Source: Theobroma cacao (taxonomy: Eukaryota > Streptophyta > Magnoliopsida > Malvales > Malvaceae). From it: DNA of 64,000 nt. This document shows positions 13,401 through 25,761 of this stretch, piece after piece. The stretch's first letter is position 1, and the number at the start of each line of letters is the position of its first letter. The position numbers and the translations under genes are program-made. The DNA lies in assembly GCF_000208745.1 (NCBI RefSeq), contig NC_030859.1, positions 16,560,063-16,624,062 on the forward strand, given 5' to 3'. A model generated the notes under the pieces. That model ran no database searches and had not been told where the DNA came from. It saw only the letters and a program-made list of their open reading frames with translations.

Positions 13401-13484
13401 TCACTCTTCTGGTTAACCCGAATTATCCCAAAATTAATCAATTTTCTTCAATTTCCTCCGCCTCGCCACTCTCTCTTGGCTGAA

Positions 13485-16400
13485 ATGGCCAACTTCTTCT
13501 CCAAGGCGGAGGTGACGAGCAGCGGACGCCCCGTCCTCCTACGCAGCGAAGTCGAATGCCACCTTCTCTCCTCTGTAGACCTCGAACCCGAAGACCACCA
13601 CAATTTCTCCCCCTTAAAGTCGGGCCTCCTCATCCTCACCACTCACCGCCTCCTCTGGCTCCCTTCTTCTTCCGCCAGCACCCCTACTTCCGCCGCTGCC
13701 ATCCCTCTTCCCGCTATTTCCCACATCTTCTCCTCCAAAAAATCTCTCAAGTCCATGTTCCACTCCCCCAGGATCCGCTTCCAAGTCCTCGTCTCACCGG
13801 ATGGTCGGGTTTTCGATCCGGGTTCCGGTTCTGGGTCTGGTTCTGGTTTGGGCTCAAGATCGGTTGTACTGACAGCGGTGGTTAGGGGGAAGGGGGATTG
13901 TGATGGGTTTTTGGGAAAGTTTTGGGACAGTTGGCGAGCGAGGGCTTGGGAGACTAATGAGACTTCCGGTTCTGGCTCGAGTTCGGTTTCGGGTTCAGGC
14001 ACAGGCACAGGCACGGGCACGGGCACGGGTGGAGGGTTGTATTCGAGTGACGGTTCAGTTAGGATGGTTGGGGTGGCGGGAATTTTAAGGAAGGAGCAGG
14101 AATTGTGGGAGAGTACTGATAAGAGTTTGCAGGATGCTTTTCAGGACTTAAATGCTCTCATGGTAATGCACTTCTTTTTTGTTATTATTATTTGTTTAAT
14201 TTATGGAGGCAAATTATAAGGAATTTAGTTTTAATGTATGGTATATACATGTAGCATTATGGTAGTAAACATTTGCATTTGAAGCATAAAGCCATACATA
14301 ATGGAAAATTGGTTTTCTAGATAATATTGAGGTGGCAAGTTTCTTGACAAGAAAGAAAAATACATAGCATCTTCTTGATTTGATTTCCTCAGAGAAACTA
14401 GATGAATTTGTGTTATGAATATTTGTGCAAGTGTTTGACATGGGTGAATGCAATTGAATTCATGTCCTCGATCTCGAGTGCCCAATTTAACAAAATTCCA
14501 ACCCATAGTAATTAACGATAATATCTCTATCATTATTTAGGGCATGAGAAATTTGAACTTTTATGCCAATGAAATGCATGAAAGTTCTTAACTAGGTTCA
14601 ATTTAATTTTGTTATTTGGGGGCAAATTTAGTTAATGATTATGGTGTTAATAATCTCTTTCTCTCTCTCTCTTTGTCTTCGATTCTGATGCTTCAAGTTT
14701 TAGAACTCTTTCTGATTTTCAGAGTAAAGCTAAAGAGATGGTGATGTTAGCAGAGAAAATGAGGCAAAAGCTTTTGTCTGGAACAAATTCTCAAGCAAGT
14801 GCAACAAATGATGAGGATATGGGTTCAAAAGAAGAGATGCAAGATTGGTTGTTGAGTGTTGGTATAATATCCCCTGTAACTAAGGAATCTGCAGGTGCCC
14901 TGTACCATCAACAATTGTCCCGTCAGGTTCTCTTCTCTCTTTTTATCTTTGTTGTTAAATTTAATGTTATTTGCTTAATATTTTGTCTCAAGATAATGCT
15001 TTTAGTATATCCTTCTGTAATACATGCAATGCTCATTGAATTTAGTATTTAGGATATTGAGTTTATTTAATCTTTGGAAATGAGAGAAAATTTTAAAGGT
15101 TTTGTTTGTTCTGATGAATTTGACTGATGAGTTTCTTTGTATGTTTTTAAGGAAGTGGGAATTCTAAAGGTTACGATTGAACTTGTAAATTTGAGGAAGG
15201 ATTAGTGGTAAAATAGGAAACTTCATAACAAAAGTAAAACATGAAAAGAAAAACAAGGAAGTAACAAAGAAAAAAAAGGGGTAACTGAGTCCCATAGTCT
15301 CATTATAGTTTAGCAATGTAATTGCCACATGGGGTATGAAAAGGTGTGAAATCATCATCTATATTTATATTTGATGGAAAAATGTTTTTTCATAATTGCT
15401 GTTAGTTGAAGGACCATATTTATCAGACAATCATGAGTTGAAGAACTATTTTGGCCTAAAATTTGCTAGAGGGGTCCAAACAAACATAAAGCTAGACTTG
15501 AGGGACCGATAGTGCCAGTAATCCTAATGTCGCTGATGCCTTATTTATGATAAATACAAACTATAAAGTAAAATGGGTTTTAGAAAACTTACTAAATATG
15601 TGATATTTACCAATCACTGATATTTACTAATCACTAATATTTTGTGAACATATTTGAACTATGATGGGAGATACTATGATCCCACATCTCACATCAGATG
15701 TGAATGTGGTTGTTATTAAGACCTATATAAGGGTCTAAGTAATTCACTACTAGCAACTTGAGCTTAAGCTTTTGAGGGTCTTGTGGCTTAGGCTTGAAAA
15801 GTTGCTGGGTAGTGGTGTTTGAACTTGGGTTGTTATAATTGATATCAGAGTATGTGCCAGCCCAATGTGAGTTTCCACATTGTGCTAGTGAGATGTTGGT
15901 CTTCTGGAGTGGGCTTTGATTGAGAAATGTGATATGTGGCCTTGATGAGGACATTAAGGATTTAAGTAGTTGGAATTGTGATACTATATCTCAGATCAGA
16001 TGTGATTATTAAGACTTATATAAGGGTCTAAGTAATTCACTACTAGCAACTTGAGCTTAAGCCTTTGAAGACCATGCGGTTTAGGCTTGAAAAGTTGCGG
16101 GGCCAGTGGTGCTTGAGCCTGGGTCGTTACAAATACACTGTAGGAAAAATACTCACACTAATCACTCATATTTTACAAACACATTTGAACACTTAAAATT
16201 ATTTTTCTGGAAAGTGGAAATAGATTGATGATGTGGAGGTGTGCATAGGCCAAGTAGGACTGGGCTGTTATGCCATATTAACAATAAAAGTCTTTACCCA
16301 GACCTGACCAGCCTGAAGAAAGATGAAAAAAATGTAAAATATAATATCAATAACATATTTGCTTATTATTTAAAATAAAAGATACATGTAAATATATTAA

Positions 16401-19400
16401 ACTATTTATTCAGGCTACGCTTGGGTAAGCTTGAGCCTTGAAATCTTAGCTTAGGCTTGGCTTGAAAAAGTCATTGGGCCTAGTTTTTTTTTTTTTTTTC
16501 AAGCTTGGCCTAATATATTAATATGAGGTGTTTAAGCTTGCTCAAACATTGCCTGCCCAACTCGAGATTGTTGTTTGTAAACCTCCACTGTGTTTTCCTC
16601 ACTCTTGAATAAGGGTAATGAAGTCTCCATTTATAGAAAAAAACTGGGTACATGTTCTATTTTTCGTGTAAAGGGATTTGCTTTAGATAATACTCCTAAT
16701 AAGGTTGCCCTTGAAAACAATGAGAGAAGAATTACTTGTGGGAAAGCAGAAATCCTAGTTGAGAAGATTTTCTTGCATTTTCTTGAGGGGACCTTGCACT
16801 ATTATCTTGGTGGTCTAACATGTTTATGCTGTTATTATTTGCTTTGATGTGAATTTCATTGCCAACAATCTTGAGTGATTTTGGCTCTTCACAATGCTAC
16901 TTGGACATGGAATCTTGTCTTGGGAACGGTATTTAAGTTGGAGTAGTTTGAATTTAGCATATTATTCACATTGCTAGCTTCTCCTATGGGCCTACTCTAG
17001 GTTCTCTTGCATCATTCATTTCCCTGAGTTCTTGCTAAAATGACTTTATTCTGGCTTAGTTGGATTCACCTTAAGGTTGATAATTTGTGTTATTGTGTCA
17101 TAATTCTAATGTTTTAGTTTGGGTGTTAGGCAGGAGAGAAAGCTTACATGGATACCAATTAAATAATTGTCAAGAACCTTTGACACTAACATGGCTTGTT
17201 TATTAATCAAATTGTATAACAAGACATGTAAACATGTTTAAATATAATTAATTGTTTAGTAAGAATAAGTCAATTAATGACTGTGTATATGCCTATTGGC
17301 ACAATTATTAAACAGGCTAATACAAGTCATTTTTCGAGTTGAGTGGGTCAACTTGCCTCGAGCATGAAAAGTTTTGTGTCATAATGGGGTTGACACAATT
17401 ATAATGGGAACATAATTATGCAAAATTCATAGCTGTGTAACTACATTTCATGTTACAAATTGGTGGCTTTAATTCTCTTATCCCTAAGTTGGAGTTTTCT
17501 ACCAATAACTGTTTTAAAGAGAGACTCAAAGAGCTTCCTCTTCACTTTTGATTGAGGAATAGAGATGGTACATTGATCTACTGGTTTTTCTTTTTTTGTT
17601 TGTTAAGAATTTAATCCACAATTCCTTTTTGTCCCTCGAGGTTCTTACTTTTGAGATAGCTTGCAAATCATGAAAATTAATCTGGTCTCTGAAGTAGTGA
17701 GCTTGAACATGTGAAACTGTTCCCACCATTTGATTGAGATTGTTTGCCAAACTGCCAAGGTCATGGAGAGCCTCATGTATTTGGGGGGGTGAGCTTAAAA
17801 ATGTCAAATGTAGGGATAAAACATTCTTTAGAAAGATTCTCGATAGGTCGATTTTCTAGATTGATTTCATTAATGGCTCTATAAATGGGGATAAGTTGAT
17901 ACTATTTTCCTAAATGTTGTAAAATATCTTTTAACCAATTCAAAACTTTGATAACAAAAGAAGATATTTTACTTTTATGTTTTTATTTGTTAGAAATGCT
18001 TATGGATTCTTCATTGAGAATATAAAGTCATCCAAAAGATCGAGGGACTGTGATGACTCAAACGACTTGTCTAGTCAATTGATGGAAAAAGTTTGAGATG
18101 TTTAAACTTACTATCTAGAAAATCATGGAAATTTCTTTGGTTCCCAAGCTACCTCCAAAAGTAGGATCTAAAGAAGAAAAAGCTTTGCAGATGAAATTCT
18201 AGACAAACTATACATGGGAAATCCATTTACAATCTCTATTTCTCGAATAGAATAAAGAGGAAGCTCTTGCAGTCTTTTTAAGAAGAATTATTGGAAGAGA
18301 ACTCCAATTCAAGGATAGGTGGATCATCTTGCTGAGTTAGAAGGACAGGAAAAAAAAATGTAGGAGAACTTAGCTACCAGGAGAGTTATGCAAATTTCAA
18401 TACCATGTGAGGTTTAATGGTCCTCCTTCAGCCTCAGCACCATTTCTTGGACAAGATTTCATGTTGGAGTAGCTTTTTGAAAATTTGTAGCCACTTAGAA
18501 CTGGCAGTAGAAAAACATTTAATTCAAAGGACATATTTGGACCACAAGATCCATAATATGGGTTCACTAAGACTTGTCAAAAAACCTTATCCGAGAAGAA
18601 TATGCATTGTTAAAAGCAATTCCTCCCTCATCTATTTTTAAAGACAACCTTATTATATTATTATGAAGAAAGAATCTCTAAATAGGAAAACAAAACATTT
18701 TGCCTCTTTTGCTCCTTTGTAAAGAAGGTTTGGTTCCCATCTTATTACACAATTGAAAATAGAGTGGAAGCTATATACAAAAAGCCTTCAAGATCTTTCA
18801 GTTTGCATTTAGAATATCAGTCTATTTTCCCATTTTCTTGTAAGAGTTTTTGAGTGTATTCAAGTTTGTAAAACAATAATGACCAATGTAAATGGGTGTG
18901 TGTTTCCACTAGTGTACCTTCCATCTACGATCATGTAAATTTATCATTGAGTTTTTATGGTCTCTTGTATTTTATTGTTTGCATTTATCATCAATAAAGT
19001 ATCAGTGTGTTTTTCATATTCATGGTTCAGTCATAGTGGTTAGGCCAACCAGTATCAAAGTCATGTTAGAATATTTGTTTTTGATTTGATTGCATAAGAT
19101 GAAAGTTAAAGGATAAGAAGCATAAAAGTTGTAAACTAAGGAAAAAAAAAGGGTAAAATATGAAGCTGAAGGAATTGTTATTACGTTTTGTAGGGAATAT
19201 TTCAGTATTAAACTATCCCCATTACTCAATTGCAATTACCCTAAGAAAAAAGAAATAGTGGAGTATATAATATTGCATATGTACTCCACAGTGTCTCTTT
19301 TAAATTTTTCTTTAATTATTCTTGCAATGACTTTTTCTATACTCCATTGGGATCAATGTTTCTCTCTTGCTCCTTTCACATGGAGTATTTTTTTTTTTTA

Positions 19401-22400
19401 AATTTTAGTTTTGAATCATTTCAGAAATATTAAAGTACTTTGCAATGATTTTTCTTTTGATGATAGGAATGAATGTGAGTCATGCTATCCAGTATATGAT
19501 GGTCCATTATCTTCAGACCTACCATCAAACTAGGTATAGTTCCAAGATACAACTATTCATTACATTGCAGGTTGTTGCTGTTTGGCAAGAATCTGTTTAG
19601 TAGTAGAAGGATAAAGGATTGTAGGTTAATGGTAAATGTGTAATTGAAATTGTTTGTATGTCTTGGCTAGGTAGCTATTTTAGTGTAGAAAAGTGCCTAC
19701 CAACACCTTATGGTTTGTTGTCATTATTGAGTTGGTAAATGAATTGTCATCTTAAGTGATTGATTGTTGTTTTTTACTCGTTTTTCTTTCACGAGATAGT
19801 TTTGATTTTATTTCTTGACACCTCAGCTGGCAGATTTTGTGAGAACTCCACTAGAGAGAGCAGGTGGAATGATCAACCTTATTGATGTTTATTGTCTCTT
19901 CAATCGTGCTCGAGGCACAGGTTTGGTTTAACACTAACTTCTTTTCTTGTTTTGATAAATAATATGGTCATATTTAGGGCTTGTTTGTTTGCGTTGTGAA
20001 CTTGAAATTTCTTCACCTTGTAACCTTAAAAGTAAAGTGTTCTTGGCATTATAATTCTCCTTTATTTTTGAAGGAAAAAAGAAAACTTAAATGAAATTAG
20101 AAGCAATAAATCTTAACATCTATAACATGTAAAGCAACAACACTAAATGGAGGTCCTGTACACTTGCTGTACATTTTTGTTATTGTGACATTGAACAGGT
20201 GTGGTTTTTGACTTTGAGTGCCCACTACCTTCTTCCTGTTGTTATAATTTGGTTGGAGGAGTCAGAGTTGTTTGAAGTTCTTGTTTTATTCCATAGATGT
20301 TATATTTATTATATCTGTTGACTCAAACGAAAAAATTAAACTGAAACTTTGGATTTTCTATGTCCAACAATTTTTAATTCTTCAAAGGTTGCTGTGAGAA
20401 AGAAGCTCTATTATGCCCATAAACATATTCTTCTTGTTCACAATCCCATATTGTGGCATTTCTCTTTCTCTTGGCTTGCATATCTCTTGAATATTTTTAA
20501 TAACTGTGGTAATTTTCAACTTGCTAAAATGAAGCTTTCTTTGTTATATACTAAATTTCTGTTGCACGCAGAAATCAATTGTGAAATTTATTTCTTTGAC
20601 CTCACAGTCTTATGCTCTGATTGATTCTATAATTTTTCTGCCTAGAACTTGCTTTACAATAGCCTTTTCTTTTAAGTCCTGTTACATTGATTTTAACTTT
20701 ATTATAGCTTTTATATACTTTGTAAGCAAAGAGGACATTCAAATCAATGAAGTTATTATTCTGGTATAAATTGCTTTGCATGTTTCCAGTCCCTCAATAC
20801 ATTTCATTCATCTCAGAACTGTTCTGTTTTTTTTTTTATTTCCTTCTCTCAAATTTCCAAAATTATGCAGTGGTTTTATCTACTCAATTTTCAGTATTTT
20901 GAAAGCATGATGAAAGTGGCTTCTTTGAATCTCTTTGTCCTCAGAATTGATCTCTCCAGATGATATGCTGCAAGCATGTTCTTTGTGGGAGAAATTTGAT
21001 GTGTATGTATGATATTATTTTCATTTTCTTACATTTAATGATACTAGGAAGTCATACTTAGATGTTTGAACTTTTTTATCACATTGCACTTTGTTTAACA
21101 GTCCAGTGATGCTTAGGAAGTTTGATAGTGGAGTCATGGTCATCCAAAACAAGTCCCATAGTGATGAGGAGGTAATCCATTTCAATTTTACTGTCTTATC
21201 TTGATAAAATTCTATTTCGGTTTTATTTAAATGAATTGTCTTTTTCTTTGGCCTAATTGAAATTTGCAAACTGAATTCAAGCTTTTCATAGCTGTTGTAC
21301 TATGGAACTTACCTGCGTCTTTCCTAATAGTTTCTTGGAAATTAGCTTTCTGAAATAGAGAATCATGCATGAGACTTGGAGAATGCTAAATAATTTCATT
21401 GCTTAAGATGTAATAGCCCTAAGTCTCTCTCGCTTTCAACTTTTCTTCTATCTTTTACCATAATTCTTAAAAAATCAGGGATAGATTGATGTTGGTTTTG
21501 TCTCCAAGGAGACATGCCAGCAGTTAGAACTTTAAACTTTCAACTTGGAGGTCTAAGGGTGGATCTGGAGGAGGAGGAGTCGCATTTATGGGATGGGGGA
21601 GAGTTACCACTTGTAGTATAGCCCATATTCTATACTCAATAGGCTTATGCATAATCACATGTACTAAAGAATGAAGATCGATGCTAGATGCGTCAGTAGA
21701 ATTGAAGCCCTCTATCCACATGTCTTTTCTTGTCTCCCCAACTAAAAGGGAAAAACAGAAGTGATATCTAATCCCATCTGCATTGAAATAATGAAAGGAT
21801 ATGGGTAGCAAATAATATTCATTCAAAACTTGTACTCTTTGACATTCTTGGGAGTTATCTCAATGACGATTCCTGCAAATTTAAGTGGTGAACTTGTAAA
21901 TTAGCCCATGTGATATCAAATGTCTATGTGGCCCTATGAGAAATTCTTGAGGCTTTGTTTAACTGGAGGGAGTGTCCAGAGAAGTTGATATGATTATGTC
22001 CAGTGGAATTCAAAGATGCTGTTTGAAAATTTTGCATTGCATTTGTTGGATTCACCTTATGGATCTATTTTGTGGGCGTGCATGATCATTTAATTTCATA
22101 TCACTTCTCAACTTAATTTGAGGTTTTGATGATTTATTTTTTGGCCAGAAGATTTTGGTAATTAATTGCTATAGATACATTCTAAAGAATTTAATGGTTG
22201 TGATGGTGGTGCTTGTTCAATGTTGATTATCATGCCTCTGTAATGGAGTTCTTTGTGAAGCTGGTAGAAAGGATGTTTACGCTCTTAGTACTGTTTCGCT
22301 AGCCCTACTTTGGAGATGAGGGTTGTGCTGCAATATTTTGTGACAAAGTTTCGTTGCAGCAGTAGTCTCGGCTTAGAGATGAATCACTATGGTTAATGTT

Positions 22401-25400
22401 TCCATAACCATTTAGTCAATACAATTTAGTATGGCAGTAAGAACTGTAAAAGAAAAATTCAACTGAGGCTAAAATTGTTGTAGATTGAAGTTGGAACAAG
22501 ACCCTAGGTTTTAGGGTAGAACCACTAATAAATGGTATCGTAGTATGTAATGGCTGCTTAATGATCTCACAGACTTGAGTCCATGAAAATTACCATGGAG
22601 CCTTGATGTGGCACCATTCATAACCACAAATTATTACTCACAATAAATGGAAATATATTCATATCACCTTAGTTGATTGGACTTTAGTAAGTAGTCATTT
22701 TAACACTCAAATCGTGATTGTGATGATGTCACGTTAAGGTTCCGTGGTAATTTCCACAAACTTGAGTCTATAAGGTCATTGCTTTGTACGTATGAGAAAG
22801 GATTGTATGAAATGATTATGGCATGTTAGCAAAGATCCCTTCCATTCAAATTCTAACTGTAATTATTTTTTTCAAAAAAAGGTCATTAGGTAGGGAAATA
22901 TTAATCATCAATAACCCCATCTAATCCTATTTATATTAGGGTTAGAGAGTTTTTTAATCTGAGCTCTTGAATACAAATAAACCCCATCTAATCCTAGCTG
23001 TTGACATTCGTTAAATAGTCACATGAGCACTTAATAAAATTAAGAACATAACAACTGGTGATAGACTAAATAAATTAACAACCTTAAGAGAACATATAAA
23101 CTTAGTAAAAGTTAAAGGATGCTCCTGTGTTATAATGTTTTGGTTTTCCTGCTCAAATTCATACTTTTGGGTAAAGGGCAGATGGAGACTGCCTTTCTTG
23201 AAACTTAACCATGGATTACAGGTTTAAACTCAAATTCACTTAAAAGTACATGTCTTCATGGTTAACTTTTTACTTAAAGTGCAAGCTTTGACTTTGTTAT
23301 GAACTGTAATTGTAGATCAAAAACTTTGGAAAAGGCTTTTCCTTTGCTTTGAGACCTAAGATTTTATGAAGATGAATCTTTATTGTTCAATTATGGGAAT
23401 TTTCTATTGTAAAAAGAGCGTATGCCTTACTTTGGTAAATTCTAGACAAATGCTACTTCTGTTTTCAATTGTCCATACCTTTTATTTGTTCAACACACTA
23501 ATAAATGTAGGCACCTAACTGGAAACTTAATTTCAAGGAGCTACTATGTGATGAAAATTCACCTTATGGTGGATGGTACGAGGCAGAGCTGGCAAATCAA
23601 TTTTAGATCTGCTGCTATAGTTATTGTTCAATTTTCTTGTAGTTGTTACAGTGCTGTCAAAATGTTCAATTGTTATTTGTTTTTTTTAAGTGATTATAAA
23701 TAAGTCCCATATTGGTTAATTAGGGGTTTAATGTGGCTTTATGTTGATGTTGGACCATTCTGTCTTTTCCCAATTGATTTTAAATTTGGAACTTAACAAT
23801 TAATTTTACTTTGCTGGCAAAGGTATATATAAATATTGTGTTCATTACTTTTAACTTAATAATTTTTTTTAAAGTATGCTCAAGTTGCTTGAGAACAAAT
23901 AACTTGTCCTGTCATGTGTAGGTTTTTGTTAGAATCAAAAGCCTCGTGACTAAGCCTGAAGCCCTTCGAAGTGGCATAAGTCCAAGTGATGCTGCAATGA
24001 CACTAGGGATTGCTCCAGCTATGGCCAAGGAGCATCTTCTAACTGCTGAGAGCACAGGTACCCCTTTGCTTTGCTTTCTCTTTAAATAATGGTGGAATAG
24101 CCTATAAATATTTATATGTAAATTTCTGTTTTACATTGGCAGGTTTGCTATGCAGAGATGTAAGCCCTGATGGCTTTCGCTTTTATATTAACCTGTTTCC
24201 TGAAATTGATCCACGTGATGTCTACTTGTAAGTCAGATGCTTCTATTAATTTAATGACTTTCCTTTTCTTATATGTGCATTCAGTATCTTTATCGGAATC
24301 GTTTGTTTTCTACTGAAAGTTGTTTCTGTCTTTTATCAGAAACAGTTAAAAAAATTAAGTTCATAACCTTATCTTCATGGGAAGCAATTTGTGTGTTAAA
24401 TGCTAATTGGGAATGTGAAGTAATATTTATGTATGCATTATGGGTATCTCACATGGTAAGGTAGTAGATCAAGCAAGTCACGGCAGTGATAAAGCTTTCT
24501 AGTTTCCTGAGAAGGGAAGTAAGTATAGATAAATGTGAGAGCATTTGACAGCAAGAAGTTTTTTTGATAGCTTAAGGGAGTATTTATAGTGTTAGGGAGT
24601 GGCTTTCCAAGCAACGGGGAGGCTTGAACTGTTGTAAAGAATGAAATGGAAAACATGGTTGGAGAAATAAGAATGTGATCATATTGATGAGTTGGTTGTG
24701 GATGAGCATGTATCCTTGGAAAGTATATGAGAAATCTAAAATTGGTCAATGTAACTCTCCTTCAACGACTCTAGTTTCAGAAAAGGTCCCATCTCCAAAA
24801 ATCTAAATATAGATTTTAGCCTTGAGTCCTACCTTTTTTCTCTGAAGATTTCTCTTAGATTTTTAAAAGTATCTTTTAAATCCACTAGTACAGTGATATA
24901 TTAAGCTGTTATGTTGCTCCGACTCTTCATTTTTCTTGAAATACTCATGTCTGATGCATCCAATGGACATGGGTATGGAGGTTCAACCCTCCAAATACCT
25001 GGAAAAACTTAGAAAAAATTTAGCATAACCCCTGGGTCTGGGTAACATACGTGAGCCGTGTTTTTGGCGTTTGAATAATTGCAAATTGTTAGGTCCTTCA
25101 AGCCCTGAATTATTTTTATCTTATATATAAGTACCCCCAAATGTTTCACCTTTGCAATACTTGTATGGATGACCCTTATACAATTTCAAAAATTTTAGTC
25201 ATCTTGGAAATGTAATATTGGCAGTGGAAAACAGGTTAGGGATTTGCAATAGATTTTCTGCTAGAGGACTCTATCAGATATTGAAATGGCCTATATGAAG
25301 TTGAGTTAGAATTGAATGAAATTTCAAGGAAATGTTTGATTAGCAAATTCAGTTGTTTGTTCTTTTCTGTGTCAGTGGTTTGACAGTGTGAGAAGACAGA

Positions 25401-25761
25401 AGGCTGCCGTATTTTGTGCTGAATCAAACTTGTTATTGCACGACTGCATTTGTGTCATTATTACAATTATCCTATTGTGTCTGGAGCATTTTTATTTGTC
25501 ATTCCTTTTTGTTTGCCTGGTATTAATGCACATTAAATTTGTAGAGTGAAGGATTATGGGATCTGCGATACCTGGATCAAAGCAGTTTCTACTTCTGGGT
25601 AAGGGTTCCTTTTTGATTAATTGCCATTGAAACTCATGCTACTCACATCATTAAAAAGCTTCAGCTATTACCTAATTTAGCCTATACTTTGTTCATCTTT
25701 CTTTATTTTACCATTTCATTAACAATTGTTTATTCTCTGGATTATTTTTAGGTTGAGATAA
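13485..25761 (+). CDS. VPS36: VPS36, ESCRT-II subunit
   Basis: VPS36 is a cytosolic ESCRT-II subunit that binds ubiquitin and phosphoinositide on endosomes and helps sort cargo into multivesicular bodies. Coding exons: 13485-14162, 14723-14926, 19827-19920, 20945-21002, 21102-21171, 23922-24057, 24143-24227, 25545-25598, 25752-25761. All junctions are GT-AG and phases agree, giving 462 residues. Residues 1-200 form the GLUE domain ([13 protein letters not shown]), with Gly/Ser/Thr-rich insertions. After a helical linker come two winged helices ([18 protein letters not shown], then [12 protein letters not shown] near the end). Like other plant forms it has no NZF finger. The ATG at 13485 is the first in frame. 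If the GTAAGT at 24228 is not used, the protein ends at 24231 (442 residues). The reading frame is intact. Confidence 0.93.
13815..14035 (+). repeat. In-frame Gly-Ser/Gly-Thr microsatellite in VPS36 exon 1
   Basis: Two coding simple repeats lie in the GLUE domain: a GGTTCT-type tract at about 13818-13850 encoding alternating Gly-Ser, and a GGCACAGGCACG-type tract at about 13998-14032 encoding alternating Gly-Thr. They probably form flexible surface loops and are likely to vary in length between alleles, because the units are six bases and keep the frame. Confidence 0.85.
15665..16132 (+). mobile_element. TRIM-type miniature LTR retrotransposon
   Basis: Two ~155-175-bp direct repeats (15665-15838 and 15977-16132) share ATTAAGAC.TATATAAGGG, then TCACTACTAGCAACTTGAGC, and end in GGGT.GTTA.AA. 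Directly after the first repeat is TTGATATCAGAG, close to the plant primer-binding site for initiator Met-tRNA (TGGTATCAGAGC). The ~138-bp interior has no coding capacity. This is the layout of a TRIM. It sits in VPS36 intron 2 in the same orientation as the gene. Confidence 0.8.
16133..19826 (+). other. Remainder of VPS36 intron 2
   Basis: Long intron sequence. Open frames at 16590-16847 (+), 17526-17807 (-) and 18417-18641 (+) are interrupted, lack recognisable domains and are not supported as genes. The 17.5-18.8 kb part is more purine-balanced than its surroundings and may be debris of an unrecognised retroelement. Confidence 0.4.
22563..22778. mobile_element. Fold-back MITE-like element in VPS36 intron 5
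   Basis: The left arm (CAGACTTGAGTC near 22571, then AAATTACCATGGAGCCTTGA) matches the reverse complement of the right arm (GGTTCCGTGGTAATTTCC, then AAACTTGAGTCTATAAGG, to about 22778). The arms are ~55 bp and separated by ~100 bp, so transcripts could fold into a long stem-loop. There is no coding capacity. Family and target-site duplication were not identified. Confidence 0.6.
24911..25050 (+). repeat. Dispersed short repeat, copy 1 (VPS36 intron 7)
   Basis: It begins ATGTTGCTCCGACTCTTCAT and ends near GGTAACATAC. Internal blocks TGCATCCAATGGACATGGGT and ACCCTCCAA recur in the same order at 28611-28792. Similar GTTGCTCGGACTCTTC repeats are widespread in eudicots as SINE/MITE-type elements. 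Both copies here are intronic in neighbouring genes. Confidence 0.65.

Noticed and set aside
13643..14026. Pro/Glu-rich minus-strand frame in VPS36 exon 1
   Set aside because: It is the antisense of the coding Gly-Ser/Gly-Thr repeats.
17526..17807. Resemblance to a bacterial plasmid mobilisation protein (LNQ-containing helix)
   Set aside because: The match is only a few residues, it lies in a plant intron and no other bacterial sequence is near.
17500..18850. Endogenous pararetrovirus remnant
   Set aside because: No reverse transcriptase, protease or movement-protein motif could be identified.
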